Assembly (NCBI GenBank): GCA_035536915.1
Contig: DATLNE010000051.1
Span: 1-43,146 of the forward strand
Source of the DNA: Acidimicrobiales bacterium
GTDB lineage: Bacteria; Actinomycetota; Acidimicrobiia; Acidimicrobiales; JAHWLA01
Direction of reading: 5' to 3'
DNA: 43,146 nt
The notes below the pieces were generated by a model. The model was not told where the DNA came from. It ran no database searches and worked only from the letters and a program-made list of their open reading frames with translations. This document shows positions 8,139-16,783 of the stretch, piece after piece; the stretch's first letter is position 1, and each line of letters opens with the position of its first letter. Position numbers and translations under genes: made by a program.

Positions 8139-9698
8139 ATGACAACGACCCCTGCAGAACGCGCATCGAGCCTGGCCGCCATTCTCGACCACTGGGCCGA
8201 GACCACCCCCGACGGCCCGGCGCTCACCATGGACGAGGTCACCGTCCGCTGGCGTGAGCTGGCCGAGCGCAGTCGCGGCGTCGCCGCCGCTCTCCAGGGC
8301 GCGGGCGTCGAGCCGGGCGACCGCGTCGGCTTCTACGACAAGAACAGCCTCGAGTACTTCGAGGTGCTCTTCGGGGCGGCCATGCTCAACGCCGTCACCG
8401 TCGCCGTCAACTGGCGCTTGGCCCCCGACGAGATCGTGGCCGTGGCCGACGACGCGGGCCTGCGCGTGCTCGTGGTGGCGGCCGAGTTCGCCGATGTGGC
8501 CCGGCGCCTGGAGGCCGAGGTGCCGTCGCTGGAGAAGGTCGTCGTCATCGAGGAGGAGTACGCCTCGTGGCGCGACGCGGGCGGGCCCGTCGAGCGCCGA
8601 GAGGCAAGCCCCGACGACGTCGCCATGCTGCTCTACACGAGCGGCACCACGGGTGAGCCCAAGGGCGTCATGATCGACAACCGCAACCTCGGTGCCCTCC
8701 TGGCCCGCAGCGACGAACTGGGCTTCACCCTCGACGGGGCGGCCATCGTCGGCATGCCCCTGTTCCACATGGGGGGCGTGGGTTGGGCGTTGTGGAGCCT
8801 GTACCAAGGCTCCCACTCCGTCGTCATGCGCGAGTTCGACCCGAGGCGGCTGCTCGAGCTCATCGCCGAGCACCGCGTCACCCATGTGCTGCTCGTCCCC
8901 GCCATGCTGCTCGTCGTCACAGGCACCCCGGAGGCGGCCACCGCCGACCTCTCGACCGTGCGGGTGATGGTCTACGGGGCGGCGCCGATCAGCGAGGAGC
9001 TGCTGGAGGTGTCGCTCAAGCTGTTCGACTGCGACTTCTACCAGGTGTACGGGGCGACCGAGACCACCGGCGCGGTCACCTGGCTGCGCCCCGAGGACCA
9101 CCGGGCCGACGGCGCCGCCCCGCCGCGCCTGCGTTCGGCAGGCCGGGCCATGACCGCCGTCGAGCTCCGAGTCGTCGACACCGACAGCGAACTCCCGGTC
9201 GGCGCCGACCAGATCGGCGAGGTGTGGATTCGTTCCGCCCAAGTGATGAAGGGCTACTGGAACAAGCCCGACGCCACCGCGGCGACGGTCACCGACGACG
9301 GCTGGTACCGCACCGGCGACGCCGGGTCGCTCGACGCCGAGGGGTACCTCTACCTCTACGACCGGGTCAAGGACATGATCGTCACCGGCGCCGAGAACGT
9401 GTACCCGATCGAGGTCGAGAACGTCCTCATGCGCCACCCCGCGGTGGCCGACGTGGCTGTCATCGGCGTGCCCAGCGAACGGTGGGGCGAAGAGGTCAAG
9501 GCCGTGGTGGTGCGCCACCCCGGCGAGCAGGTCACGGCCGAGGAGCTCATCGCCTTCACCCGCGAGCGCCTGGCGGGCTACAAGACCCCCAAGAGCGTCG
9601 ACTTCCTCGACGTGTTGCCTCGCAACCCAAGCGGCAAGATCCTCAAGAAGGACCTGCGCGCGCCCTATTGGGCGGGCCGCTCGCGCCTCATCGGCTGA
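8139..9698 (+). CDS. Fatty-acid/organic-acid CoA ligase (AMP-binding, FadD-like)
   Basis: A 519-residue ANL-superfamily acyl-CoA synthetase that would adenylate a carboxylic acid and pass it to CoA. Visible: P-loop YTSGTTGEPKG near residue 165, the A5 motif VYGATETTGA, the A7-A8 region YRTGDAGSLDAEGYLYLYDR then VKDMIVTGAENVYP, and the terminal catalytic Lys in PSGKILKKDL near residue 497. Length and order are standard. The ATG at 8139 has only weak ribosome-site similarity but is 14 bp after the SDR stop. The acid specificity is unknown. It presumably feeds the acyl-CoA dehydrogenase and hydratase encoded nearby. Confidence 0.93.
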   Translation: MTTTPAERASSLAAILDHWAETTPDGPALTMDEVTVRWRELAERSRGVAAALQGAGVEPGDRVGFYDKNSLEYFEVLFGAAMLNAVTVAVNWRLAPDEIVAVADDAGLRVLVVAAEFADVARRLEAEVPSLEKVVVIEEEYASWRDAGGPVERREASPDDVAMLLYTSGTTGEPKGVMIDNRNLGALLARSDELGFTLDGAAIVGMPLFHMGGVGWALWSLYQGSHSVVMREFDPRRLLELIAEHRVTHVLLVPAMLLVVTGTPEAATADLSTVRVMVYGAAPISEELLEVSLKLFDCDFYQVYGATETTGAVTWLRPEDHRADGAAPPRLRSAGRAMTAVELRVVDTDSELPVGADQIGEVWIRSAQVMKGYWNKPDATAATVTDDGWYRTGDAGSLDAEGYLYLYDRVKDMIVTGAENVYPIEVENVLMRHPAVADVAVIGVPSERWGEEVKAVVVRHPGEQVTAEELIAFTRERLAGYKTPKSVDFLDVLPRNPSGKILKKDLRAPYWAGRSRLIG

Positions 9699-9713
9699 CC
9701 GCTCGAAACGGCT

Positions 9714-9734
9714 CTATCTGCAGGGCGACCTCCC
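9714..9734 (+). promoter_or_regulatory. Shared 21-bp element, copy D
   Basis: Begins CTATCTGCAGGGCGA and ends CTCCC. It lies 66 bp before the GTG of the second CoA ligase and closely resembles the copy at 11294 (AGGGCGAC in both). Confidence 0.45.
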
Positions 9735-9800
9735 GTAGGCGGGAACCCCCGAACCTGGTTGTCTGGCCTCAACCGTGGGACTGCGACTGGAGGGACGCCA

Positions 9801-11279
9801 GTGACGGAGATGCCGGAAATCAAGCCGTTGGGGCAGCTGTTCACCGATCGGGCCGCTGAGGCCCCTGACGCCCCTGCGGTGACCGTGGGTGCGGACACGA
9901 TCACCCGAGGCGAGCTGGAGTCGAGGGCCAACCGCACTGCTCGTCACTACGAGCAGTTGGGCGTCGGCGTCGGCGACTTCGTGACCATCGCCCTGCCGAA
10001 CTCCATCGAGTTCTTCGTGGCCACCGCTGCGGTGTGGAAGCTCGGGGCGGTGCCCCAGCCGATCTCGTGGCGGCTGCCCCGTCGGGAGCGCCAGGAGATC
10101 GTGGAGCTGGCCGACCCCAAGCTCATCGTCGGCGTCGAGGCCGACGACCACCCGGGGCGCACCACGCTCCCCGTGGGCGCCGAAATCGACGCTTCGCTCG
10201 ACGACTCGCCGCTGCCCGGCGAGCGCATCTCCCCGGCCTGGAAGGCGCCGACCTCGGGCGGGAGCACCGGCCGTCCCAAGGTGATCGTGGCGGGCCAGCC
10301 CGGCCTCTTCCCCAAGGAAGTGGGCGCCGGCTGGGGCATGGCGCCCGACGACGTCCAGCTGGTGCCGGGGCCGATGTACCACAGCGCGCCGTTCGGCTGG
10401 AGCTTCTTCGGCCTGTGGATGGGCCACCACATCATCGTGCTGCCCCGCTTCGACCCGGAGGTGGCGCTGCAGGCCGTCCACGACCGGCAGGTGACGTGGG
10501 CGTGCTTCGTGCCCACCATGTTGCGGCGCATGCTCCGGGTCATCGACGAGAAGCCCGGTCGTTTCGACCTGTCGTCGCTGCGCATGCTGTGGCACATGGG
10601 CGCGCCGTGCGCACCGTGGCTGAAGGAGCGCTGGATCGAGCTCGTCGGCCCCGACCGCGTCTTCGAGCTCTACGGCGGCACCGAGGCGCAGGCCATCGCC
10701 GTCATCAGCGGGCGTGAGTGGCTGGAGAAGCGCGGCGCCGTGGGCAAGCCCGCCCTCGGCGAGATGATGATCCTCGACCCGCAGGGCAACCAGCTGCCGC
10801 CGGGCGAGATCGGCGAGATCTACATGCGCTCGCCCTCCGACGAGCCGCCCCGCTACCACTACGTCGGCGCCGAGGCGCGCGTTCGCGACGGGTGGGAGTC
10901 GCTGGGCGACATGGGCTGGATGGACGAGGACGGCTACGTCTACATCAGCGACCGCCGCACCGACATGATCGTGACGGGCGGGGCCAACGTCTACCCGGCC
11001 GAGGTCGAGGCCGCCATCGACGAGCACCCGTTGGTGGAGTCGAGCGCCGTGGTCGGCATCCCCGACGACGACCTCGGCCAACGGGTGCACGCGGTCGTGC
11101 ACGCAGCCGACGGCCTCACCGACGACGCCTTGCTCGCCCACCTCGAAGAGCGGCTGGTGAAGTACAAGCTGCCCCGTTCGATCGAGTTCGTCGACGAGCA
11201 GCTGCGTGACGATGCCGGGAAGGTGCGGCGGGCCGCCGTGCGCGAGGCCGTGCTGGCCCGGCAGAGCGTGGCCGGATAG
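9801..11279 (+). CDS. AMP-binding CoA ligase, bile-acid/aromatic-acid ligase-like
   Basis: A 492-residue ANL enzyme distinct from the ligase just upstream. Its P-loop is SGGSTGRPK (near residue 152) instead of the common SGTTG, a variant seen in BaiB-like bile-acid CoA ligases. Other blocks: HMGAPCAPWLKERW, the A5 equivalent ELYGGTEAQ, and LGDMGWMDEDGYVYISDR followed by TDMIVTGGANVYP. The C-terminus is GKVRRAAVREAV, where the usual catalytic Lys is present in the GK pair. GTG 9801 is preceded by GGAGGG with 6-base spacing. It has its own upstream element at 9714. The likely substrate is a bulky cyclic or aromatic acid, by family analogy only. Confidence 0.88.
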   Translation: MTEMPEIKPLGQLFTDRAAEAPDAPAVTVGADTITRGELESRANRTARHYEQLGVGVGDFVTIALPNSIEFFVATAAVWKLGAVPQPISWRLPRRERQEIVELADPKLIVGVEADDHPGRTTLPVGAEIDASLDDSPLPGERISPAWKAPTSGGSTGRPKVIVAGQPGLFPKEVGAGWGMAPDDVQLVPGPMYHSAPFGWSFFGLWMGHHIIVLPRFDPEVALQAVHDRQVTWACFVPTMLRRMLRVIDEKPGRFDLSSLRMLWHMGAPCAPWLKERWIELVGPDRVFELYGGTEAQAIAVISGREWLEKRGAVGKPALGEMMILDPQGNQLPPGEIGEIYMRSPSDEPPRYHYVGAEARVRDGWESLGDMGWMDEDGYVYISDRRTDMIVTGGANVYPAEVEAAIDEHPLVESSAVVGIPDDDLGQRVHAVVHAADGLTDDALLAHLEERLVKYKLPRSIEFVDEQLRDDAGKVRRAAVREAVLARQSVAG

Positions 11280-11293
11280 CCCGCAGCCCCTCA

Positions 11294-11314
11294 CTAACTA
11301 GAGGGCGACTCCCC
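11294..11314 (+). promoter_or_regulatory. Shared 21-bp element, copy C
   Basis: Begins CTAACTAGAGGGCGA and ends CTCCCC. It lies 94 bp before the TTG start of the first gene of the transport operon and so would link that operon to the CoA-ester genes upstream. Confidence 0.45.
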
Positions 11315-11408
11315 ATGGTCGGGGGGCCCGCCCAGGCAGACAATACGCGGAGACGTCCAATCGAGCGGGGGGTTCGTCGTCGGTTTCACCAGACTCCCGG
11401 GAGATGCA

Positions 11409-12326
11409 TTGCGTACGAGCACCGTTGACCTCCCGACCCGGCTCCGGTCGCGTCGCCTCGATGTCGCCACCGCCGTTGTGGCCGTGCTCCTGGCCGGCCT
11501 GGCGATCTTCCCTGCCACTGCTGCCGCCGACGAGCCGATGGCAGGCTGGTGGTCGAAGCTCAACGCGGGCGTCGTGCCGCCGCCCAACCCGCCCGACGTG
11601 GGCGAGGGCAAGTTGCTCGTCGACGGCGCCTCGTACGACGAGGAAGAATCGTGGGCCGCGGTGGCGGCGTTCTCCCTGCCGCTCCCGGAAGGGGCGGCGC
11701 CCCACAGCGTGGCCCTGAAGATGACCTCCACGCCGGCAATGACGCCTGCGTCGGAGTTCCCCGTGGCCTGTCGCCTGGTCCGGGTCGTGGCCTGGGTGGA
11801 GAACGGCACCTGGGCCGAGCGCCCGGAGGCCGACTGCTCGGCCGGGAGCAGGGGGACGTCGGGAGGGGCCGGCCTGCTGCGCCTCTGGGACCTGGAGGAC
11901 TTCGTGCGCGACGGCCGCCTCGAGGTGGTCCTCGTGCCCGGTGGCCCCGGCCGCTACGTGCTCGAACCGCCCGACCCCGGGTCGCTGACGCTGTCGTTCC
12001 CGCCCACCACGACCACCTCGTCGACCACCACGACGACCTTCGTCTCCTCCGACACGACATCGTTCCGCAGTGGGCCGAGCTTCACCGCGGGTGCGCCGCT
12101 GCTGCCGACCCAGCCGCCGGTGACCGCCGCGCCCGCACCGCAGGACACCTCCGGGAACCTGCCCGCCGCCGCTGCCTCCTTCCCGCGGCCCGACCCGGTC
12201 GACTCCACCCGCATGCGCGTCTACATGGTGGTCGCCCTGCTCGCCTTGGCGGGCTTCACGTGGGCCCGTCACAGCGCTACCGCCCTCGACGAGGGCAGCC
12301 CCGAAGGCGGTGCAAAGGCGCCATGA
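11409..12326 (+). CDS. Exported, C-terminally membrane-anchored protein of unknown function
   Basis: A 305-residue protein. A basic N-terminus and hydrophobic segment VATAVVAVLLAGLAIF, then ATAAADE, form a signal peptide cleaved near residue 40. A beta-rich ectodomain with paired cysteines follows, then a threonine-rich stretch near residues 200-215, a Pro/Ala-rich linker, and one C-terminal membrane helix near residues 275-290. Topology is therefore outside the cell, tethered by the tail. TTG 11409 is used because GGGAG lies about six bases upstream. It is the first gene of the transport operon and its stop overlaps the next start (ATGA). It is probably an accessory or assembly factor for the transporter, but no family is recognised. 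Confidence 0.8.
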   Translation: MRTSTVDLPTRLRSRRLDVATAVVAVLLAGLAIFPATAAADEPMAGWWSKLNAGVVPPPNPPDVGEGKLLVDGASYDEEESWAAVAAFSLPLPEGAAPHSVALKMTSTPAMTPASEFPVACRLVRVVAWVENGTWAERPEADCSAGSRGTSGGAGLLRLWDLEDFVRDGRLEVVLVPGGPGRYVLEPPDPGSLTLSFPPTTTTSSTTTTTFVSSDTTSFRSGPSFTAGAPLLPTQPPVTAAPAPQDTSGNLPAAAASFPRPDPVDSTRMRVYMVVALLALAGFTWARHSATALDEGSPEGGAKAP

Positions 12327-13351
12327 GCCGACTGCGCGTGGCGGCTGCGATCGCGGGCGCGGCGCTGGTGGGTGCCGTCCTCGTGCCGCGCCTCGCCGCG
12401 GCGGACCGCGACGCGGCCGTTCCCGACGCCGGCTACCGCATCGTGCGGGCGGTGGAGGAAGGCGAGGTGCGTTCGACGGAAGAGGTCGTCGTCCGCGCGC
12501 CCTTCCACTCCAAGCGGGTGGTGAGTCGCGACGGCGCCGTCGTCGACGGCACACTGGCCAACGACGCGGGCCTGTGGCGTTGGGTAGGCGACGGCTGGCT
12601 CCTCGTCGACGAAGGGAGCCGTCGTGCCGACGGGGCGTCACTCCACGGAATCCTCCCCTTCCTGACGGCCAACGGGCTGGCCGAAGCTCGCGGCAGCGAC
12701 GAGGTGGCGGGCAGGCAGTGCGACGTCGTCCGCACCCGGGAGCCGGTGGGGATCGTGGCCTCGCAACCTCCGACCGACGCCGACCACGCCGAGCTCTGCA
12801 TCGCGCCGGAAGGAGTGGTCCTTCGTGAGCGTTGGCTGGTCGGCGGACGGTTGCTCCGCTCCACGACGGCCGTGCGCTTCGACGTCGCACCCGCGGACTC
12901 GGCGTCCGCCTTCGAGGCGGCGCCGGTGGCCGCCGAGGCCGAGGGCGCGCCCGCCCCGCCGTCGCTACGGCGGGGCGTGAAACTGCCCGACTCGGCCAAC
13001 CTCGTCTTCGCCACGTCGTACGACGTGCCTGCCGACGTCGAACGCCTGCCCAATGCCACGTGGGCCACCTTCGACGAAGCGGGCCGCTTCTTGGAGGGGA
13101 CCGTCGAGCGGCGCTTCCGGCGGGGCGGCGAGCTGGTCGACATCGAAGAGCTCGAGCCCGACCGCCTGCCCACGCGCGCCGGCATCGAGACCACAACGGC
13201 GGTCGGCATCGGCTCGCTCTCCACCGACCTCCGCACCCTCACCCTGACGGTCCCCGTCAACGACCACGTCACCGTGGTCATCAGGGCTTCCAGCGCTCGG
13301 CTCATCGAGGAGTTCGCCCGGGCGATCCGCATCGAAAGCGAGGACCTCTAG
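12323..13351 (+). CDS. Exported protein, possible LolA/RseB-like fold
   Basis: A 342-residue protein with an N-terminal signal peptide (RLRVAAAIAGAALVGAVLVP, then LAAAD). The mature part alternates beta strands: EEVVVRAPFHSKRVVSRDG, then GLWRWVGDGWLLVDEG. This resembles the LolA/RseB-type open barrels that bind lipids or sense envelope state, but similarity is by pattern only. ATG 12323 overlaps the previous stop, and the next gene starts one base after its TAG, so translation is probably coupled through the whole operon. Cys pairs at roughly residues 133 and 159 may form a disulfide. The function is unknown. Confidence 0.8.
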   Translation: MSRLRVAAAIAGAALVGAVLVPRLAAADRDAAVPDAGYRIVRAVEEGEVRSTEEVVVRAPFHSKRVVSRDGAVVDGTLANDAGLWRWVGDGWLLVDEGSRRADGASLHGILPFLTANGLAEARGSDEVAGRQCDVVRTREPVGIVASQPPTDADHAELCIAPEGVVLRERWLVGGRLLRSTTAVRFDVAPADSASAFEAAPVAAEAEGAPAPPSLRRGVKLPDSANLVFATSYDVPADVERLPNATWATFDEAGRFLEGTVERRFRRGGELVDIEELEPDRLPTRAGIETTTAVGIGSLSTDLRTLTLTVPVNDHVTVVIRASSARLIEEFARAIRIESEDL

Positions 13352-13352
13352 C

Positions 13353-16298
13353 GTGTTTGTTTCCACCGTGCTGGGCCTGGAGGTGAACGCGGGCCTACTC
13401 GTGCTCGGCCTCGTGACCGGCATGACGTACGGGATCCTCGCTGTCGGGCTCATCCTCGTGTACCGGTCGAGCCGGGTGATCAACTTCGCCCACGGCGAGA
13501 TCGGCGCCTTCGGCGCGGCGATCTGCAGCGTGCTCGTGGTCAAAGCCCACTTCCCCTATTGGATCGCCGCGGTGGCGGGCGTGGCCACGGCGGCCGCCGT
13601 CGGCGCCGGGGCCGAAGTGGTGGTCGTGCGGCGCCTGGCCAAGGCGCCTCGGGTCATGGGCTTGGTCGCCACCCTCGGGGTGGCCCAGTTCCTCCTGGCG
13701 TTCTCGTTGCTCATCAACTCGACGGCGTTGTCGTCGCAGACCTTCCCCAAGCCCTCGGGCATGCCCGAGTTCAACGTAGGCAACCTGGTGGTCACCCGCC
13801 CCTACTCGGCCATGCTGCTGCTGTCGCCGCTCGTGGTGGGAGTCCTCGTGGTGTTCCTGCGCAAGAGCCGCTACGGCTTGGCCATGCGCGCCGCGGCAGG
13901 CAACCCCGACCGGGCCCGGATGCTCGGCATTTCGGCCGGGCGCATGTCGACGATGGCGTGGGCGGTCGCCGGTGCCGTCGGCGGTTTCACCACCCTGCTC
14001 ATCATCCCCACCCGGGGCCTCATCAGCGCCGAGACCCTCGGCCCGGTGCTGTTGTTGCGGGCGTTGGCCCCCGCCGTCGTCGCTCGGATGTCGAGCCTGC
14101 CCGTGGCCATGGGGACGGGCATCGTCGTCGGCCTGGTCGACCAGGTGCTCGCCTATAACTCGCCCACCAGCGGCGTGGGCGACATGTTGCTCTTCCTGGC
14201 CATCGCCGGCGCCCTGCTCTTCCAGGCCCGCAAGGGTTCGCGCCTCGAAGCGCGCGAGCCGTGGTCGATGCTGCAGCCGTGGCCGCGGGTGCCCGAGCAC
14301 CTGCAGTCGATCTGGGCCATCCGCCACCTGGGCACCATCACCGCCGCGGTCTGCTTTGCCTTGGCCGTCGTCGTCGGCGGCTTCACCAGCAGCAGTTCGG
14401 CGGTGTCGCTGGTCGTGCTCGTGGCCTTCGGCCTGATGGGCCTGTCGCTGGGCGTGATCACCGGCCTCGGTGGGCAGCTGTCGCTGGGCCAGTTCGCCCT
14501 GGCGGGCGTGGGCGCCACCGCCTCGTACGTGGTCGTCGAACAGGTGGGCAACCACGTGCTCGGCCTGCTGGCCGCCGCCCTCGCCACCGCGTTGGCATCG
14601 GTGCTGCTCGGCCTGCCCGCCCTTCGGGTGCGCGGCCTGTTGCTCGGCGTGGCCACCTTGGCCTTCGCGCTGGCGTCACAACGGTGGTTGCTGGCCCAGT
14701 CGTGGATGCTGGGCGGAGGCGTGGTCACCGAGCGGCCCACGTTCGCGGGCATCTCCCTCTCCAGCACCCAGCGCTACTACCTCTGGTCGCTCGGCGTGCT
14801 CGGCGTCGGCTTGTGGCTGGCCAACAACGTGTGGCGCGGCGGGGTGGGCCTGCGCCTCCGCGCCGTGCGCGACAACGAGGACGGGGCCCGTGCCTTCGGC
14901 CTGTCGCCCACCGCGGTCAAGCTGCAGGGGTTCGCCATCGCGGGCGTGCTCGCCGGGCTGGGCGGCGCCTTGTACGGCCATGTGCTCACCCGCCTCGACT
15001 CCCAGAGCTTCGACGTGGTGACCAACATTCGGTTGGCGGCCCTCACCGTGCTCGGTGGCATCGGCGTCCTCGCAGGACCGCTGCTCGGTGCGCTCTACAT
15101 CATCGGCGTTCCGCGGTTCCTGCCCCTCGACAACGCAGGCATCGCCGCCACCTCGTTGGGCTGGCTGCTGCTGATCCTGTACTTCCCGGGCGGCGTCGCC
15201 GAACTGGTCTCTGCTCCCCGCCGCATCCTCATCAACTTCCTTGCCCGCCGCCACGGCCTCGACCCCGCCGAGCGCGACGAGGACGACGGCGCGGCCATCG
15301 GCGACCACGCCATGCGGCTCCCGGCCGCCGCGGCCGCCGTGTCGATGCCCAACGCCGACGACATCGTGCTGCGGGCAAGCGGCCTGGTGAAGCGCTACGG
15401 CGGCGTCCGTGCCGTCGACGGCGTCGACATCGACGTGCGGCGCGGCGAGATCCTCGGCCTCATCGGCCCGAACGGCGCAGGCAAGACCACCTTGTTCGAA
15501 CTGCTCGGCGGGTTCACCAAGTCCGACGACGGCACCGTCGAGCTCGACGGCGTCGACATCACGTCGCAGCGGGCCGAACAGCGCTCACGGCTCGGCATCA
15601 TCAGGTCGTTCCAGGACGCCGCCCTCTTCCCGACGCTGACCGTGCTCGAGTGCGTGGTGAACTCCTTCGAGCGGCTGACGCCCACCAACTTCATGGTGTC
15701 GGCCCTCGGCATGCAGGCGCCGGAGAAGCGCAAGCTGGCCCAGGCCCGGGAGCTGGTTTCCCTCATGGGCCTCGACCGCTACCGCAACAAGCCCATCGGC
15801 GAGCTGTCGACCGGCACCCGCCGCATCGCCGAGCTCACCTGCATCCTGGCCTTGCGTCCGTCGGTGCTGCTGCTCGACGAGCCGTCGTCGGGCATCGCCC
15901 AGCGGGAGACCGAACAACTCGGCGACGTCATCCTCGGCATCCGCCGTTACCTGGGCTGCACGGTGATCGTCATCGAACACGACATCCCGTTGGTCATGGG
16001 GTTGTCGGACCGCATCGTGGCCATGGATGCCGGGAGGGTGATCGCCGTCGGCTCACCCGGGGAGATCCGCAACGACCCGCTGGTGGTGACGTCGTACCTG
16101 GGCGGCGACCTGACCGCCATCGAGCGGTCGGGACCGGCACGCACCGACGCCGACGCCGACGCCGAGGCCGACGCCGGATTGGCGGGCGAGCCGGAGCACT
16201 GCACGGCAACGACGAGAGAGGGTCGACAATGCTCACGCCGCGCCGGCGACGACGGGTTGTGCTCCGGCCACCGCGCCCGGGTGGGGGCAGTGCGATGA
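13353..16298 (+). CDS. LivH-LivM-LivG fusion: branched-chain-type ABC permeases plus ATPase
   Basis: A 981-residue single polypeptide joining three subunits usually encoded separately. Residues 1-about 300 are a LivH-like permease (NFAHGEIGAFGA, and the coupling-loop region MRAAAGNPDRARMLGI). About 320-630 are a LivM-like permease (GGQLSLGQFALAGVGA, RAVRDNEDGARAFGLSP). From about 668 comes a LivG ATPase with Walker A GPNGAGKT (705-712), Q-loop FQDAALFPTLTV, a divergent signature LSTGTRR (about 818), Walker B VLLLDEP and the His switch VIVIEHD. After an Asp/Ala repeat linker the tail has Cys950, Cys960, Cys970 and His973. GTG 13353 follows the previous stop by one base. It transports an amino acid or organic acid, by family analogy. 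Confidence 0.95.
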   Translation: MFVSTVLGLEVNAGLLVLGLVTGMTYGILAVGLILVYRSSRVINFAHGEIGAFGAAICSVLVVKAHFPYWIAAVAGVATAAAVGAGAEVVVVRRLAKAPRVMGLVATLGVAQFLLAFSLLINSTALSSQTFPKPSGMPEFNVGNLVVTRPYSAMLLLSPLVVGVLVVFLRKSRYGLAMRAAAGNPDRARMLGISAGRMSTMAWAVAGAVGGFTTLLIIPTRGLISAETLGPVLLLRALAPAVVARMSSLPVAMGTGIVVGLVDQVLAYNSPTSGVGDMLLFLAIAGALLFQARKGSRLEAREPWSMLQPWPRVPEHLQSIWAIRHLGTITAAVCFALAVVVGGFTSSSSAVSLVVLVAFGLMGLSLGVITGLGGQLSLGQFALAGVGATASYVVVEQVGNHVLGLLAAALATALASVLLGLPALRVRGLLLGVATLAFALASQRWLLAQSWMLGGGVVTERPTFAGISLSSTQRYYLWSLGVLGVGLWLANNVWRGGVGLRLRAVRDNEDGARAFGLSPTAVKLQGFAIAGVLAGLGGALYGHVLTRLDSQSFDVVTNIRLAALTVLGGIGVLAGPLLGALYIIGVPRFLPLDNAGIAATSLGWLLLILYFPGGVAELVSAPRRILINFLARRHGLDPAERDEDDGAAIGDHAMRLPAAAAAVSMPNADDIVLRASGLVKRYGGVRAVDGVDIDVRRGEILGLIGPNGAGKTTLFELLGGFTKSDDGTVELDGVDITSQRAEQRSRLGIIRSFQDAALFPTLTVLECVVNSFERLTPTNFMVSALGMQAPEKRKLAQARELVSLMGLDRYRNKPIGELSTGTRRIAELTCILALRPSVLLLDEPSSGIAQRETEQLGDVILGIRRYLGCTVIVIEHDIPLVMGLSDRIVAMDAGRVIAVGSPGEIRNDPLVVTSYLGGDLTAIERSGPARTDADADAEADAGLAGEPEHCTATTREGRQCSRRAGDDGLCSGHRARVGAVR

Positions 16299-16783
16299 CG
16301 GCCCGTCGCCGCACGCTCGCCCTTCTGGCCCTGGCCCTGCTCGTGCCCGCCACTCTGACCGGTTGCCGGTCGAACCTGGCCTTCGAGATCGACGAGCGCA
16401 TCGAGATCCTGTCGCCCGACGACGGCGAGGAAGTGCGCCTGCCGATGACAGTGGAGTGGTCGGCCCGCGACTACGACGGAGCGTTCATCGTGCTCGTCGA
16501 CCGGGTGCCCATGCGGCCCGACAAGACGGTGGGGTCGCTCATCACAGACGACGACCCCTGTTACGACACGTCGTCGTGCATGGAGCCCGCCGAGCTCGCC
16601 GAGCGGGGGATCTTCCTCACGTCGTCGACGAGCATCACCATCGAGCGCCTGCCCGACCGGCGCGACGACGGGTCGTCGAAGGACCGGCACGACCTGACCA
16701 TCGTCCTGGCCGACGCCGACGGGCGGCGGTCGGGCGAGACGGCGTTCGTACGCGAGTTCCTCGTGGATCGAGAGGACGGCTGA
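16295..16783 (+). CDS. Small lipoprotein of the transport operon
   Basis: A 162-residue predicted lipoprotein with a basic N-terminus, a hydrophobic core LALLALALLVPA and lipobox LTGC with Cys24 as the lipidated residue. The rest reads like one Ig/FN3-like beta domain: IEILSPDDGEEVRLPMTVEW resembles domains that begin with the phrase 'P..G..v..p..v.W'. Two further cysteines in DPCYDTSSCME could form a disulfide. ATG 16295 overlaps the fusion permease stop, and its own stop overlaps the next ATG by one base. The position suggests an extracytoplasmic accessory subunit of the transporter. Confidence 0.85.
   Translation: MTARRRTLALLALALLVPATLTGCRSNLAFEIDERIEILSPDDGEEVRLPMTVEWSARDYDGAFIVLVDRVPMRPDKTVGSLITDDDPCYDTSSCMEPAELAERGIFLTSSTSITIERLPDRRDDGSSKDRHDLTIVLADADGRRSGETAFVREFLVDREDG

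Noticed and set aside
11300-11330. GGGG/CCCC stretch near 11305 as a terminator of the CoA ligase gene
   Set aside because: The pairing is short and irregular, and the same bases belong to the shared 21-bp element.
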